A DNA stretch of 64,000 nt from Malus domestica (lineage: Eukaryota; Streptophyta; Magnoliopsida; Rosales; Rosaceae), in NCBI RefSeq assembly GCF_042453785.1, contig NC_091677.1:28087501-28151500 (forward strand), in the 5' to 3' direction. The notes under the pieces are model-generated. The model did no database searches and was not told where the DNA came from. It worked only from the letters and a program-made list of their open reading frames with translations. Numbering within the stretch: position 1 is the first letter of the stretch; the number at the start of each line of letters is the position of its first letter. A program made the position numbers and the translations under genes. Of this stretch, positions 47,355 to 59,425 are shown piece by piece.

Positions 47355-48960
47355 TTTTAGCTTCAAAAGTTTACAGCCCAGAGAGAAAGGTTGAGCAAAC
47401 GGAAAGAGAAGAAGAGACTAGGAGAATGAACACACATCAGAAAAAGATGGTAAATATGCAGAAGAAATGGGAATGTGAGAATTGGGTTCGGACAAGAAGG
47501 ATACAGTGGAGGAAGCAATTGGGACCAACCAGATACATAGAAATGGACCCGGCTTCTCTGCCGTCCAGTGGTCACAGTTAAACCATGTTAATATTTTATA
47601 TTAATTTTTTTTATAAAAATAATAAAATAAAAAATAATAATAATATAAAATATTAACTTAACTTAATTATGATCACACAAACAAAAAAAAATAAAAATAT
47701 ATGAAAACTGGAATTACAGAGAAGCCACGTCCCATAAAAATATGCTTTGTCCAAAAAAAATAGATACATAGAAATATGCACCATTCGATATAGGGGAAGG
47801 GAGAGAGACAGAGAGAGAGAGAGGGACAGGGAGGTAACTTTACTTTCTACGGTATTTCATTCATGTCGTACCGTACGTAAGACAATTTTTGTGATATTTA
47901 GTAGGAAAAAAATTAAAGTATCTCATGTTAATTTAAAAGTATTTTTAAAATAACTGAAAGTATTTTTAAAATAACTGAAAGTATTTTTGAATAAAAAATT
48001 AAGTTTCAAAAGAACTTGGAGTGTTTTCTACAAGAAACACCAGTTGTTTCAAGTACTTTTCTAACATTGACTTGTATTTTTTCTAAGAATTAATACCAAA
48101 AATATTTTTACAATAAGTGTTTTTAAATATTTTAAAAAGTATTTTCAAACGAGCTCTAAGTATTTGTTTGAGAAGTGTTTTTAAATGACTGTAAATACTT
48201 TTAGAGAAAATATTTTGTGGATTCTAAAAGTGCTTGAAGTGTTTTCTTCAAAATGTATTATATTTAAGTATTTTTTTATAATTAACTTGTATTTTTATTC
48301 AAAATTAGTTTTAGATGTATTTTTACAAAATTAACTTGCATTTTTGTGTAAAATTGAGTTCAAAACGATGTCTATAATCCTTATATTCCGAATTACCATA
48401 AATTTTTTGCTGACCGACTAGCCTTATGCTCTGCTCTTTCATTATTTGCTATTGCCCCCATATTTTCTCTCTTCAAATTAAAAGTGGGACGAAAAAGCAA
48501 ACGAATAAAACCGAAAATATCTTTGTCATGTCAAATTTTTCCCGATGTCCATTCATCATCCCCATCTCATTTGTAAATTCGACGCATAAATGTTTCTAAT
48601 ATTTCTTGGTGCGGACGTGAAGTCCAATCCAACTGCATTTGCTGGTAGTCGGTGTCAACAATACCGACGCGTCTGTTCTACAAGTAATGCTAGAGATATT
48701 AAATTTTAAAAATTAAAATATACGTAAGTTGATGATTAGTTTATTACTGAAGCGTTGATAGACGTGCTCATTTCTATTGGTAACACATCATTTGGTTTAC
48801 AAATTTAATCTCTGAATTTAGTTTCTCTAATATTACTCTTGGTCTACAATTAACATATTAAGGATTGCGTTTCCTCTCTCTCTGTTACTATGCCCATCTT
48901 TTATGCCGCTCTTCCTTTCTTGCTCGCTTTACATCCATGGACGCGTTTTGCTGTTAAAGC
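47355..48960. other. Upstream region of the ACR11-like gene
   Basis: The leader region is 47355-47560. AT-rich DNA follows at 47590-47720, a GA microsatellite at 47801-47824, and a short tandem repeat (AAGTATTTTTAAAATAACTG, twice) at 47938-47978. From 48040 to 48350 TATTTTT-type units recur irregularly. I found no clear TATA box that I would place with confidence and no further gene. Confidence 0.4.
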
Positions 48961-51900
48961 TGATAGGAATTTTTACCACATACAAAAATAGGGATAAAAA
49001 CACTTAAGAATACTTGCAAAAGAACAAGGTGGTCATAGTATAGTAGCTCAAGCAATGTCATTTTCCACAGGGATTGAATGAATAATTTGTATTTATACTA
49101 ATCCTTAACTAATTATTTAGAATAAAGTTGTGAAAATGATGATTTTGGAATTTAAAATAATAAAAACAAATTTAAATTAAAGACAATTAAATAAATTAAC
49201 TAGAGAACAATTTAAAGAAAATCAATTTGTACAAGTCCTAGGGTTCAGCCGTCACCGTTACAATCATAAGCAATTCTACTAATTACTTATGAATTTCTAC
49301 ATACATGCTTTGAATGTTAGGTTTTCTTAATGCATATTTTCCTCGTGATGTTCAAGCGAAAACATATATCTAACATGTAACCTGTGACATCCCGTCTCGA
49401 AATATAATTTATCAATGGTGTGAATTGACTAATTTACCCTTGGACATTGAGTTGTGTTGTGTGTTGAGCTTAATATTTTGACCAATTATTTCCTTTCCTA
49501 AAGATTTGGACCCAATTGGAACTTAAGATTTTATTTGTTTTTGGTTTGGTTGGCCAAACCTGGACCACACACATACACACCAACCAATCTCGTTAACCCT
49601 TTCTCTCTCCTCCTTCTCGGATTTTCTTTTATTTCCGTACAACCATACGGACAACCTCGAACCTAGCTCTCTAATCACAGATTAGGGTTTTCGTAGTTGT
49701 TTTCATGCTCCTTTCAAGCTCAGGAGTCAAATAGTGGTTTTGGTTGGACGTGAAACCCTCAAAAACCCGAGAACCAAGAAGCTCCGAGGTAATGCACAGT
49801 GACCTCGACGTGATCGCGAGTGTTTCTTGAAGTTTTGAGCTTTTTGGAAGCCTTAGATAGTCTTCGCGAAGCTTTTAGAAGAATTTTGAAGGATTTTGGA
49901 CGTCGGGAAATCCCATTTCGCGGAGTTGCAAAGGTGGCTGGATTATGGTGGGTTTTTCCGACGAGTTTCCGGTGGATTTAAGACTTGAAAGTGGTAAGGA
50001 ATTGTTCCTCTCATCACAAGCTTCATTTTGGTATATAATTCATGAATTTTGGTTGAGAATCAAAAAAGATATTGAAGTTTTAAGATTTTTCCAGTTTTCG
50101 GCGATAGCAACGGCGTCGGTGCCGGACTCCGGCGAACCAAGGAAGAAGGAAGAGAATATTCCGTCAAAGTTGACGGAATATTCTAACGCCATCAGGTAAT
50201 TATAACGGTATATGCTGATTTTTAACGAAATATTCCATAACGCCATTAGGGAATCCGTTTGGTGTGCCAAGCATGTGCCTGCGCGTGGGTCGCGCGTTTG
50301 GCCGTGCCTTGGGCGGCGCATGAGGGCGCGTGGGTGCTCAGAAAAATTTTCTAAAAATATGGGGGTGTTCTTGAAGTTGAGTGGGCCATGTTGGTATATT
50401 CAAATACCCCAATTGAGCAATGTATGAGAAGTTATTTCCTAGTTTTGCGTATGTGCTTTAAATAACATTTATATAGTTGTTTCGCATATAGGTGAGACCT
50501 ATCCTAAAGACGAGCACAGTCAAGCAAGGCTCAGGGTTTACGACCCTTCTACATATCAGTGAGTGGACTTTTAGTTTTCAATATATACTTATATACTTGG
50601 TATTTTTCCCAAAAAATGCGTTTAAATGAAATTATGTTTTGAAATGCCATGCATATTGATTTATACTTAGAGTATGAATTAGTAGAGTATGCATAAATAT
50701 GATTTGACGTTGTGGACACTCAGGTAAGTTTTAGACTGTTTATGTGTGATTTGATGATGATGTGAGATGTGTTGAGAATTTATAAACCTGCATCCCGGTG
50801 TTAGTGCTCCCGCCCGTGGCCATGGCGCAGGCCTTCACGTGATGTTCACTTCCCGCACCATACGTTCACCTTAGATCCAAGTTAGGTGCACAATCCTGTC
50901 GTACAGACTACTATAGGTGGTTCCGACTTATAGGTGACCCACGATTATTCTCACAGTCTTCACGTGATCGTAGTACTAGAGCATATTTATTTATTTACAC
51001 CCAGTCCTGTCGTATAGACCACTTTAGGTGGTTCCGACTCGTGTGCAGGCATACTTGTTGAGGTATAGATTCAGCTGTACAGGCCACTTTAGGTGGATCC
51101 GGCTGATATGTTATTTCACCTGAGTTACTTATTCTGTTATTTTGAGATATTTGGCATGGCATACTTATGAATGTTGTTTTCTGAGCATGGTTTTGAGATA
51201 TGTATCTATATATATATGCATTCTATTTTCTTGGAAATTATACAGGTTTTACGGCGAAGGGTTATAACTTTTTTTAAATGAAATGGTTTTGAACAGCTTT
51301 GTTTTTGCCCACTCACACTTTCTGTTTTGCGCCCCTCAAGGTTCTAGTTAGGAGTGCTTGTCGGTGGCTTACGAGGAATTCACAGCAGCTTTGACAGATT
51401 ATCACCAATGTAGGATTATCTTTGGTGTTGTATAATTAGTATTCGTCCTGCTGGACTGCACTTAGGCTACTTATACTCTGATTGTGAACTCTCACTTAAT
51501 GTCGCACTTGCACCTTACCTTATCTAGTGCTCTAGTTAGTTGGTTTTTATTATTCACTTTTCCTTATATCTTTATTGCTTCCATACTGTGCATATGGCTA
51601 CGTCACCCTCACGTGATGGCCATCATGCCTCGATCTAGGTTGGGATGTGTTACAACCCGTCTATGATGTTCAGATCAAATAAAAACATACAAGATTCATT
51701 AAGCTTTGTGAAAACCCTTTGAAAAACCAAGCAACCCTTAAGAGTGTGATGTTCGCCTTAAGTGAACTTGCAATTACTAATCACAAGAAGCCGTCAGTTT
51801 CAGGGTGATGTGCATCAAATTATTTGTCTAAAAATCCTAATGGTCATGAATTACTAAGACAATTAGATAGTTTTAATCGCGGTGATTAATAATTCAAAGT

Positions 51901-52423
51901 AAGCATGCATCCATTCATAAGCAAATTAATAAAACCACATTCATGCTAAGACTCATGGCTTCGCCCTAGCAAAAGAACTTAGTTACGAACAATCATAAAA
52001 CAAAATATTATTAAGAGTAAGGATAGAAAACACCTAGAAAATAAACTTGAAAACTCTCTAAAGTGTGCGTGTGTTTCCTCTTCTCCTTCCCTTCAAACCC
52101 TAACGGCTAAAAAGTCTTATTTATACTACTGCAAAATAAAACCCTAAAAGGTCTTAGAATAAAACTATGAAACATAATAAAATAATAAAACATAAAATAA
52201 AAGGTTTTCTATTTGAACTAAAATTCGGACTTCTCAAAAATTCAGACTTTTAACCGACCAAATCAACTCCGATTTGGTCCCAAAAGGTCACTTTTGAAAG
52301 CTTAGGTCGTCCCTTACAAATCCTTAGAAGGAATCTTCCTCAAAATATGTCATCTTGATCTCTCAAATACCCACTTTGCTTGTGTAACTAGTCACCATTT
52401 TACTTCTGAATTTGGTTTTATCA
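48961..52423. mobile_element. Possible LTR-like repeat split by a nested long LTR
   Basis: TGATAGGAATTT (48961) and GGTTTTATCA (ending 52423) are inverted TGATA/TATCA tips. After removal of the nested element (49383-51654) the interval is about 1.19 kb, suggesting an LTR. However, flanks (AAAGC and ATTAT) do not match as a target duplication, and no PBS or polypurine tract touches either side. Boundaries and class are tentative. Confidence 0.35.
49383..51654 (+). mobile_element. Long LTR (2.27 kb), probable solo LTR, nested
   Basis: Starts TGTGACATCCCG and ends GGGATGTGTTACA, giving inverted tips. Its last 450 bp match 1-460 of the window. An internal ~35 bp motif (CTGTCGTA.AGAC.ACT..AGGTGGTTCCGACT) appears three times at 50898-51105. 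No retrotransposon domains are present. The flanking bases (TAACC and ACCCG) are not an exact duplication, so ends may be off by a few bases or mutated. Host sequence is otherwise continuous across it. Confidence 0.65.
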
Positions 52424-52663
52424 ATTATGTGTGCGCTCACCCCGACTCCCCAAGCTGGATTCGCCAAATTCATGAAGACATTTGGTTTCATGGCAACTCA
52501 GAGACCGATGATGTCTTATTCCCACTTTCCGACTCTCAGCACATCTCGATCATAGTCTTTGTCCTTGATTGGAAGGTTCTTGATCCAAGAACGATTCTAT
52601 CTTCTCGTGGAATAGCTTTGGAAGAAGTAGCAAGAGCTTGCTGGGATAGTCTTAAGGAGGTAA

Positions 52664-54312
52664 GGCCATCTTCAATCGAATGGTCTAGAGGGTCGAAAAT
52701 AGCCAGAAAACCATCTCCAACCGAGGGTCAGGCCAAAGGGCTCGTGGGCCCCACTGGACAAAAAATGGCCAAAGGGCTAACCGGCTGGCACAAAGGAACT
52801 AGCCAGTCAGCCTGTTCTAGCCCACAATTTTAAACACAATGGCTAGCTGACATCATGCTGACTTCAGTTACCATTGGATTTGATTTTTTTTTTTTAAATT
52901 TTAAAAAATTCTCATTTTGCCTATAAATACCTAAGTCATTCATACACCATTTGTCACAAAATTTTCACCATTTCAATTATCATATTTTCTTACCTCTTCC
53001 AATAATCTTTCCTTCAAGTTTTTCAATAATTTTCAAATGGCCTCATCTACAATGAAAGATAGGGCTTGGACTCAAAAAGAAAAATTGCAACGCTTATAGA
53101 TGGGTCTCAGAAGATAGTGTGAGGGGGACTTCTCAAACAAGTGAAGGTATTTGGACTCGTGTGTCCAAAAGATACTATGAGTTCTACGAAGGCACCACTC
53201 CACCAAATACCCGAAACCATGAGAGTTGTTCTTCAAGATGGAAGAAACATCTTCATCCAATTTTGAATAAATGGCATCAAGCATGATAGCAGCTGCAAGT
53301 AGACATGAAAGCGAGGCCAATTAATACGACGAAGTAAGTGTTTTCACAATTTATTTTAACTATTTAATTATATTACATTTAATTTCATAAAATAATTTCC
53401 TTTAATTTTTGTAATTATATTTTTTAGGTACTCCAAGTGGAGGAATTGTGTATGGAGGGCAACTCGAAAGCCTTTCAATTTCACAGTTATTGGGAAATTT
53501 GTCAATGGTGGGTGTTATCTGAAGATCCACCTCAACATAGAGTAGGTTCTATGCTAGTGTTTGGAACTCAATCCTCATCTGTAGATGAGGATGAAGATGA
53601 ATCTTTTACCATTCAAGAAATAAGGGTAGAAAATCCATCTTCGGGTGAAGGTTCCATACCAAGGGCTATGGGACGAAACAAGGCCTGAAGGTTGAAGGAA
53701 AAGGGCAAGGCAAAGGATGATTAATGGCGGAGCAAAATGTCTTTGCCGCGAAAGAAATGAATCGTAGGCATGAAGAACGGGCCAAACAAATACAAGAAGA
53801 GATGGATAATATGAATATGCAAATGAACACTTTGGATTACACTCCAATGAGTAAGGCCTATTTTGATTGGAAAAAGAGGGTAATTATGACCCGGCGGCAG
53901 TTGTTTACCTTTGACTATACTCTTACAATGGCGGATGATGAAGATGATGTTGATTATGGAGTTTAAATTTAAGTTGTTGTAGTTTTTAAATTTAAATTGT
54001 TGTAGTTTTTTAATTTAAGTTGTAGTTTTTAAATTTAAATTGTTGTAGTTTTTAAATATATATATTTTTTTTTGGTCAATGTAGTTTTTAAATTTAAGTT
54101 GTTGTAGTTTTTAAATTTAAATAATAAATTATGTTTGGCCCTCGGTTGAAGAAGGTTTTTTGTCACAGAGCTATGTTTGGCCCTATGGCTCTTTGGCCCT
54201 CAGTTGGAGATGGTAAGAAATATGGCCCTACACTATTCATTAAAATATTAATTTTTTGGAAGGCTAGAGGGCTAAAACGAGCCATCTGGCCTTCCTTCGA
54301 TTGGAGATAGCC
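52664..54312 (+). mobile_element. PIF/Harbinger element, TSD TAA, non-autonomous
   Basis: A 1649 bp element with TIRs: the left tip GGCCATCTTCAATCGAATGG and the complement of the right tip GGCTATCTCCAATCGAAGGA differ at 4 of 20 bases. It is flanked by TAA (52661-52663 and 54313-54315), the standard PIF/Harbinger target. A second inner inverted pair (CCATCTCCAACCGAGGG near 52710 and CAGTTGGAGATGG near 54198) is present. A related uninterrupted site exists in the inverted copy near 55015. It carries an ORF1 remnant and no DDE transposase. Confidence 0.85.
53037..53966 (+). pseudogene. Harbinger ORF1 (Myb/SANT-like, NAM-associated) remnant
   Basis: From ATG 53037 the sequence reads MASSTMKDRAWTQKEKL, the start of a Myb/SANT-like domain, then a stop and frameshifts. 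Pieces corresponding to RVSKRYYEFY and SSRWKKHLHPILNKW are readable in other frames. A probable intron (about 53330-53428, ending TTTTAG) precedes an open segment 53437-53688 with HSYWEICQWWV. A stop near 53688 and a frame change lead to 53724-53966 (MAEQNVFAAKEMNRRHEERA, then DWKKRVIM). This is the helper ORF1 of PIF/Harbinger transposons, often annotated in plants as NAM-associated or GST T3-like protein. It is broken by several lesions. Confidence 0.75.
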
Positions 54313-55362
54313 TAAAAGGCATGGAATTCAGGCAAACCCATCTTGATTCTATAAATCTTTTTCAGACTATCAAATGCATGTAAGACTCGATAAGTCGTAG
54401 GAGTGAGGTTAATGGGAGCTAGCCGATAGTGCAATAGTACCTCTTTTATGAAACCCTTATGTGGAAACTTAAGCCCTAGGCTTAGAAACTATGGATGAAT
54501 GCAGATGTTCGGTCGAGTTGGATTTAGAGACTTGGGCAACTTACTGGAAACGCCGATATCGTGTCTCTCCAACTCAAGATGTTGTGTCATGGAAGCCCAT
54601 CGATACGTGCTCGATAACTGTCATCTTGAGTTTGAGAGATGCATCATTGACGTCTTAGCAAGTTGCCCGAGTCTCTAGACCTGACCTGAATGAACATCCA
54701 CATTCATCCATGGTTCCTAAGTTAAGGGCTTAAGTTTCCACTAGAGGGTTTCATAAAGAAGGTATTGTTGCACCAGTAGTTGGCTCCGACCAACCTCACT
54801 CTTACGGCTTACCGGGTCTTGTATACCTTTGACAAATTGAACAAGATTTATGAAATCGAGATGGGTTTGTATGAATTTTGTGCCCTTTACCTTCTAAAGA
54901 CTATCCCGGCAAGCTCTCACTCATACGGCTTACCGAGTCTTGCATACCTTTAACAAATTGAACAAGATTTATGAAATTGAGATGGGGTTACCTGAATTTC
55001 ATGCCCTTTAACTCTTAAAGACTATCCCCGCAAACTGTCACTACTTCTTTCAAAGCCATTTTGCTGGAAGATGGAATCATTCTTGGATCAAGAACCTTCC
55101 AACCAAGGATAAAGACTACGATCAAGATGTGCTGAGAGTCGTTAGTGAGTGGGAATAAGACATCAATGGTCCCTGAGTTGCCATGAAACCCACTGTCTCT
55201 ATGACTTTGGCTGATCTGGCTCGTGGAGTAGGGGTCATCATGGCACACATGATTAATACGACCCACATTATGAACCCTAAAGCTTATCGGGATTGGTCGT
55301 AGATCGTGCACCCAAACAGAAACTTGCCTGAAGGTTTGGTAGAAGTAACTAGGAAATATCAT

Positions 55363-56959
55363 GAAAATGTGATAGGGAAGAGGGTTATAGACTACAATGA
55401 GAATAAGAAGAAGATCGATAAGGTAGACATAACAGCAAATGAGGAGCCATCAGAGTCAATGGGCAAAATAGGGATGACCATAATAGTTTTTCGAACTGAA
55501 GGTAAAGTGACGAGGAAGAGAGAACGAGAGAAAATGGTGGATCTCTTATAATCCTCGGGTCCGTCGAGCGTTCTAGCCACCTCAGAGCTTGCACGTTTGG
55601 TTGGGGGTCTGAAATTGTTAAAGTTATGGATGATGCCTAGTCGGACTAAAAAATAAGGTACCCTTAAAGAGAAAATGCCCCGGGAGAGCTGGCAGACTGA
55701 GCCCGAGGCTATGGAGTCCACGGAAGTATGACTGTGGGAATCTGTCAAGGACTTGAACATGGCTCAGTGAAGTTCAGAGTTTGTCAGAGTCTCGTCCACG
55801 GCAGCCGAAGATGTCTTCTGAGAGGCCGATGCCAAATTTTCTGTTGAGGTGAACAAGAATGTTTGCAAGTGTTCAAGTTGATAGAGCTTAACTGACATGG
55901 CAAAATCATCAAAGGCGAACCTCTATAAAGCTCTCATCATGATTTCGCCCGGGGCTCCAATCGATCCGCCTGCCTCGGGCATCCACGTTTGCCTCCACTA
56001 CACTCCTACCAAGGCTCGTTTATTATCCGTTCTATCGCACACGGCTCCATTAACTTTCCATTCTTTCTATACTCTTCATCTCGTGCGACTATTTATTTTG
56101 CTTTGTCAAAGCCCTCTACTAGGGTAATGTACTCGTACTTAGGCTTACGAAATTGCCTACTAAGCTCGAACTCAATGATGACTCCCTTCTCTGCACTGAG
56201 TTTGCGAAGTGAGATAAGCCAGATAATTGCATAGCTGCCACCACGTTCAAGAAGTGAGTCATTATTGAGTTCAAGCTTAGTAGGAAGTTTCGCAAGCTTT
56301 ACAGATTACTGGGAGAAGCTCTCACCTGATTTCTTGGACCATATGATTGTGCAGTAAACGAAGCTTCTGCAAGGTTTACCCTTGCGCGAGGAGTTTCTAT
56401 GACCACATAAGCAGGGTAGGCGTTGGAGTAGAAGTAGACTCTTCCATATTGTTCAATTATCTCATACCAATTATAGGGATTCTAGTGGTTTCACTGCCCA
56501 ACCGAGACTTTAGCCATAACAAACGCCTCTTAACATTGAGGGACAAAACCTTGTGGTTGCATCGGAGGCTTTATATGTCAGAGCTTATACTCTCGTGCAT
56601 CTCACAAATGAGGTATAGCAATGTCAATAATGAGGAAGAGGTGGTGGTTCATGATCTTCTTTGCCAAACACATGAGGTACATTCTCAGTGATAATTATCT
56701 CAATCGTCAGAGAAGTGGTGTCTATTCTAGGAAAGTATGGATTGTACGATGGATCAGGATGATCAACCATGCATGAAGGTAAGACTATTTACAGGGGAAT
56801 ATGAATTTAAATTGTTGGAGCGGTGGTTCTAACCTGCACAGACCAAAAACAAGCAAGGACCATTAGACAAAGCGTCGGGGTTGGTAGTTCCCTGCGAAGG
56901 CACTCTGATAGTCAAGTTAAATTGTGTCTAAGTATGGAAATGATGAGTGTTTTAGGGCT
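55363..56959. other. Degenerate repeat-like sequence, no recognised gene
   Basis: Open frames up to 122 codons occur on both strands, e.g. 55306-55551 plus with many Lys/Glu and 56347-56691 plus. None shows a domain I recognise, and interrupted frames suggest an old retroelement interior. No LTR or TIR pair was found for it. Confidence 0.35.
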
Positions 56960-57474
56960 TGTTTGTACCATACTTGACCAATCCCGAAACTACTGAGCAC
57001 CGGTCAACGTTATACCTTTAAGGACCCAGAAGAGTTTCCATCTAATCAGGAGGCTAATCATAGCGCAACACGTGTCGACATCAGAAGCCAATCATAGCAC
57101 GACACGTGTCAACATCAGAAGCCAATCACAACACGACACGTGTCCATGTCAGAATGAAACTAGAAACTCTCTTCTATAAATAGAGATCATTCTCTCACAA
57201 TATTTCCTAATGTCATTTGTACTAAATCATTCACTAGTACTCACTAAAAGAGAGCTTAAACCTATGTACTTGTGTAAACCCTTCACAATTAATGAGAACT
57301 CTTCTACTTCGTGGACGTAGCCAATCTGGGTGAACCACGTACATCTTGTGTTTGCTTCCCTGTCTCTATCCATTTACATACTTATCCACACTAGTGACTA
57401 GAGCAATCTAGCGAAGGTCACAAACTTGACACTTTTTGTTGTACCAAAGTCCTCATTGATTTTGTGCATCAACA
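56960..57474 (+). mobile_element. Solo LTR of the Gypsy family at 21692-29729
   Basis: 515 bp, TGTTTGTACC to GTGCATCAACA, clearly related to the 512-bp LTRs but more diverged: many substitutions, and a tandem duplication of the AGAAGCCAATCA..ACACGTGTC block (57075-57140). Flanks GGGCT (56955-56959) and AGGCT (57475-57479) are a target duplication with one mismatch. It is older than the 8 kb copy. Confidence 0.85.
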
Positions 57475-57930
57475 AGGCTCATAATGTCTACCCCCGCTTA
57501 AGAAGTCAGTTTGGCTATTTATAAGCCAAGAGAAGTCGATCTGAGCTCTCTGATGTTGATCTTAGTGGATAGCTTGAGTGGGCGTCAACAACATGACCTG
57601 TTCATTCAGACATGCTTTTTGTCAAGACAATGCAGTCTATCATCTGCATGGTATGGGCGGACGTATCTGCCATCCTAGTCAATCTGAACGGCACCCTATA
57701 TGGTCGAATATGTACTGCATCGATTGGACATGGCAATTTGGCGTTTGAGTGAGAGCAGTTGATACGACTAAGCAGCCATGTCGCTCCACTCCGCCCGAAG
57801 TGATATCATTCCGCAAGTGGAGCGAAAAGCTATGATCGTGCCGGGAACCACCTGATTGGATCATCTCCTCATGAGGAGATGTGTGGCTCTATGCCCACTC
57901 CGAGCTAGTACCAATGGAGTTGATTTGATT
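57475..57930. other. Degenerate repeat-like sequence, no gene
   Basis: Continues the repeat-like sequence interrupted by the solo LTR. No open frame with recognisable motifs and no regulatory signal that I can support. Confidence 0.35.
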
Positions 57931-57935
57931 GTTCA

Positions 57936-58300
57936 TAGTTCCAGGAAGGTGAAAATTATGGTCTTACGCCTGATGTTTGTGGAAAAATGAAAGTCGGGCC
58001 CAATTAGGAAAAAAAAAGGTGAAACGTTAATTAACACTTTCTTACTAATGAAGCAATACTCCGAATAAAGATCTCTGTGTCTGGAGCCTAAGGACTACAA
58101 GATTTGAACCACTTATTTTAAATCATTCGGCCTTTATGAACCTGTTTTACTAGCCCGCTAGACACAAATCAATGGTTCGGATCTCTCTCTTCAACCGTCC
58201 GGATCTTCTGGTTTTTGGGCTCCAGACACAAAGATCCGAAGAAGATCTCGATTCGCAATACAGAGCTCCTGGTTGCTAGCCTAAAGATCTCGATTCTCAA
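57936..58300. repeat. 3'-flank duplicate (matches 60250-60610)
   Basis: From GTTCATAGTTCCAGGAAGG onward this matches 60255-60605 nearly base for base with small indels, and represents the downstream flank of the duplicated TBL unit. It fixes one end of the segmental duplication near 57930. No gene is present. Confidence 0.8.
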
Positions 58301-58309
58301 TACATATCT

Positions 58310-59425
58310 TTGTGTGTCCGTCCCTCGTATCGGACAAAATCCCACCTGCAATATTATATATTTTTGCTACCAAAACATGCACAATTTATAACAATATTGT
58401 ATTTTCTACCAACTTGATGAATCCAAAACAATTAACATACTATCATATGATCTATAACGTACGGTTGTTTCCTTCCAGTATGAAGCCACCAGTGCCATGT
58501 ATCAAAGATCAAGACATCAAAGGTTCTCCAAAAATTTCCACTTTGAATCGAATTAAGCACTAGAACACACCGGCTTCCCTCGAGGACGATATCTACTAGA
58601 AAGGCATTGCGCGTGAGCATGATCGAGATGTCGTATGCCTTCACGGTGGGGGAGACAATGCGTTAGGATTAAGATAACTAGGTTATCAGTTTGATTTCAC
58701 TTGGCTTAATATAGCAAATAAAAGAAAATTTGACGAGACAAGGGGAAAGCTATATATCTTGATAGCTAAGTCTTACTGGAAATTTGAGTACAGATAGGCC
58801 TCCAATCTTGACTAGGTCGTACTTAGCTTCTGGTGCTTATTTGTGAATCATGCATGTGAGAGACTGCCATTGATTCAAGCTCAATGAGTCTCCTAGAAAC
58901 AGGATGTGTTTCCCTCTCAATCTTTGAAGAAAACTTCTTCCATTGATCCTACACGTATAAATGATGATAAAGCAAACATGGTAATAAGTTACTTGTCGCA
59001 AGCGTATTCATTAAGTAATCTGACTTGCAATTAAGGTTTAGGCTTTTGATGCTCAATCTAGCTAGACGATTATTTGTATTAGAGTAAGACATAGTGCAAT
59101 AAGATAATTACCGACGAGACCTCAAAGAAGATGAAAAGAGATCGAACAAATCGTATGTATATACATACCTCGGTATCTGGCACGAAGTTGGCTGCCATCT
59201 GTATTTCTGATACTCCTTGTCCGGTTGTCCATGGTTTTGGCAATTGAACTCCTTCTCTATGAATGGACAGTCAGTGGAAGTGTAGAGAGGATAAGACCTA
59301 TCATAAACCCATTTCCCCTGGAAAAGGTCACAGCTTCCAATCCTTACAACATTTTTCTTTGGGTCTGGGCTTCCATTACTCTCCTTTACCAAGAGTAAAA
59401 TTGCCTCTCCCATTAAACTGCTCAA
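58310..59425 (-). pseudogene. Truncated TBL (DUF231) duplicate
   Basis: A tandem copy of the TBL gene at 60653-62739. Exon 1 equivalent (about 59357-59169) is intact from [15 protein letters not shown], exon 2 is 58948-58777, exon 3 about 58638-58463, and only the start of exon 4 ([10 protein letters not shown]) remains near 58345-58310. Exon 2 has an in-frame TAA at 58837-58839 where the intact copy has TCA (Ser). The GDSL motif is still readable. The last exon with the catalytic Asp-His pair is deleted (the join at about 58302 skips roughly 950 bp relative to the intact copy). The signal-peptide end is replaced by Copia gag sequence. Not functional as a TBL enzyme. Confidence 0.88.

Larger units (their letters stand above)
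52424..55362. repeat. Imperfect inverted repeat, left arm split by Harbinger element
   Basis: The left arm (52424-52660 plus 54316-54591) matches the reverse complement of the right side. GGTTCTTGATCCAAGAAC-type sequence at 52571 pairs with 55070-55095, and the CCAACTCAAGATG end at 54591 pairs with CATCTTGAGTT at 54632. The loop is about 40 bp. On the right, a short partial copy (about 54632-54920) is followed by a longer one (54920-55362). An ORF is open in both long arms (see findings). I cannot name the element. Confidence 0.6.
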
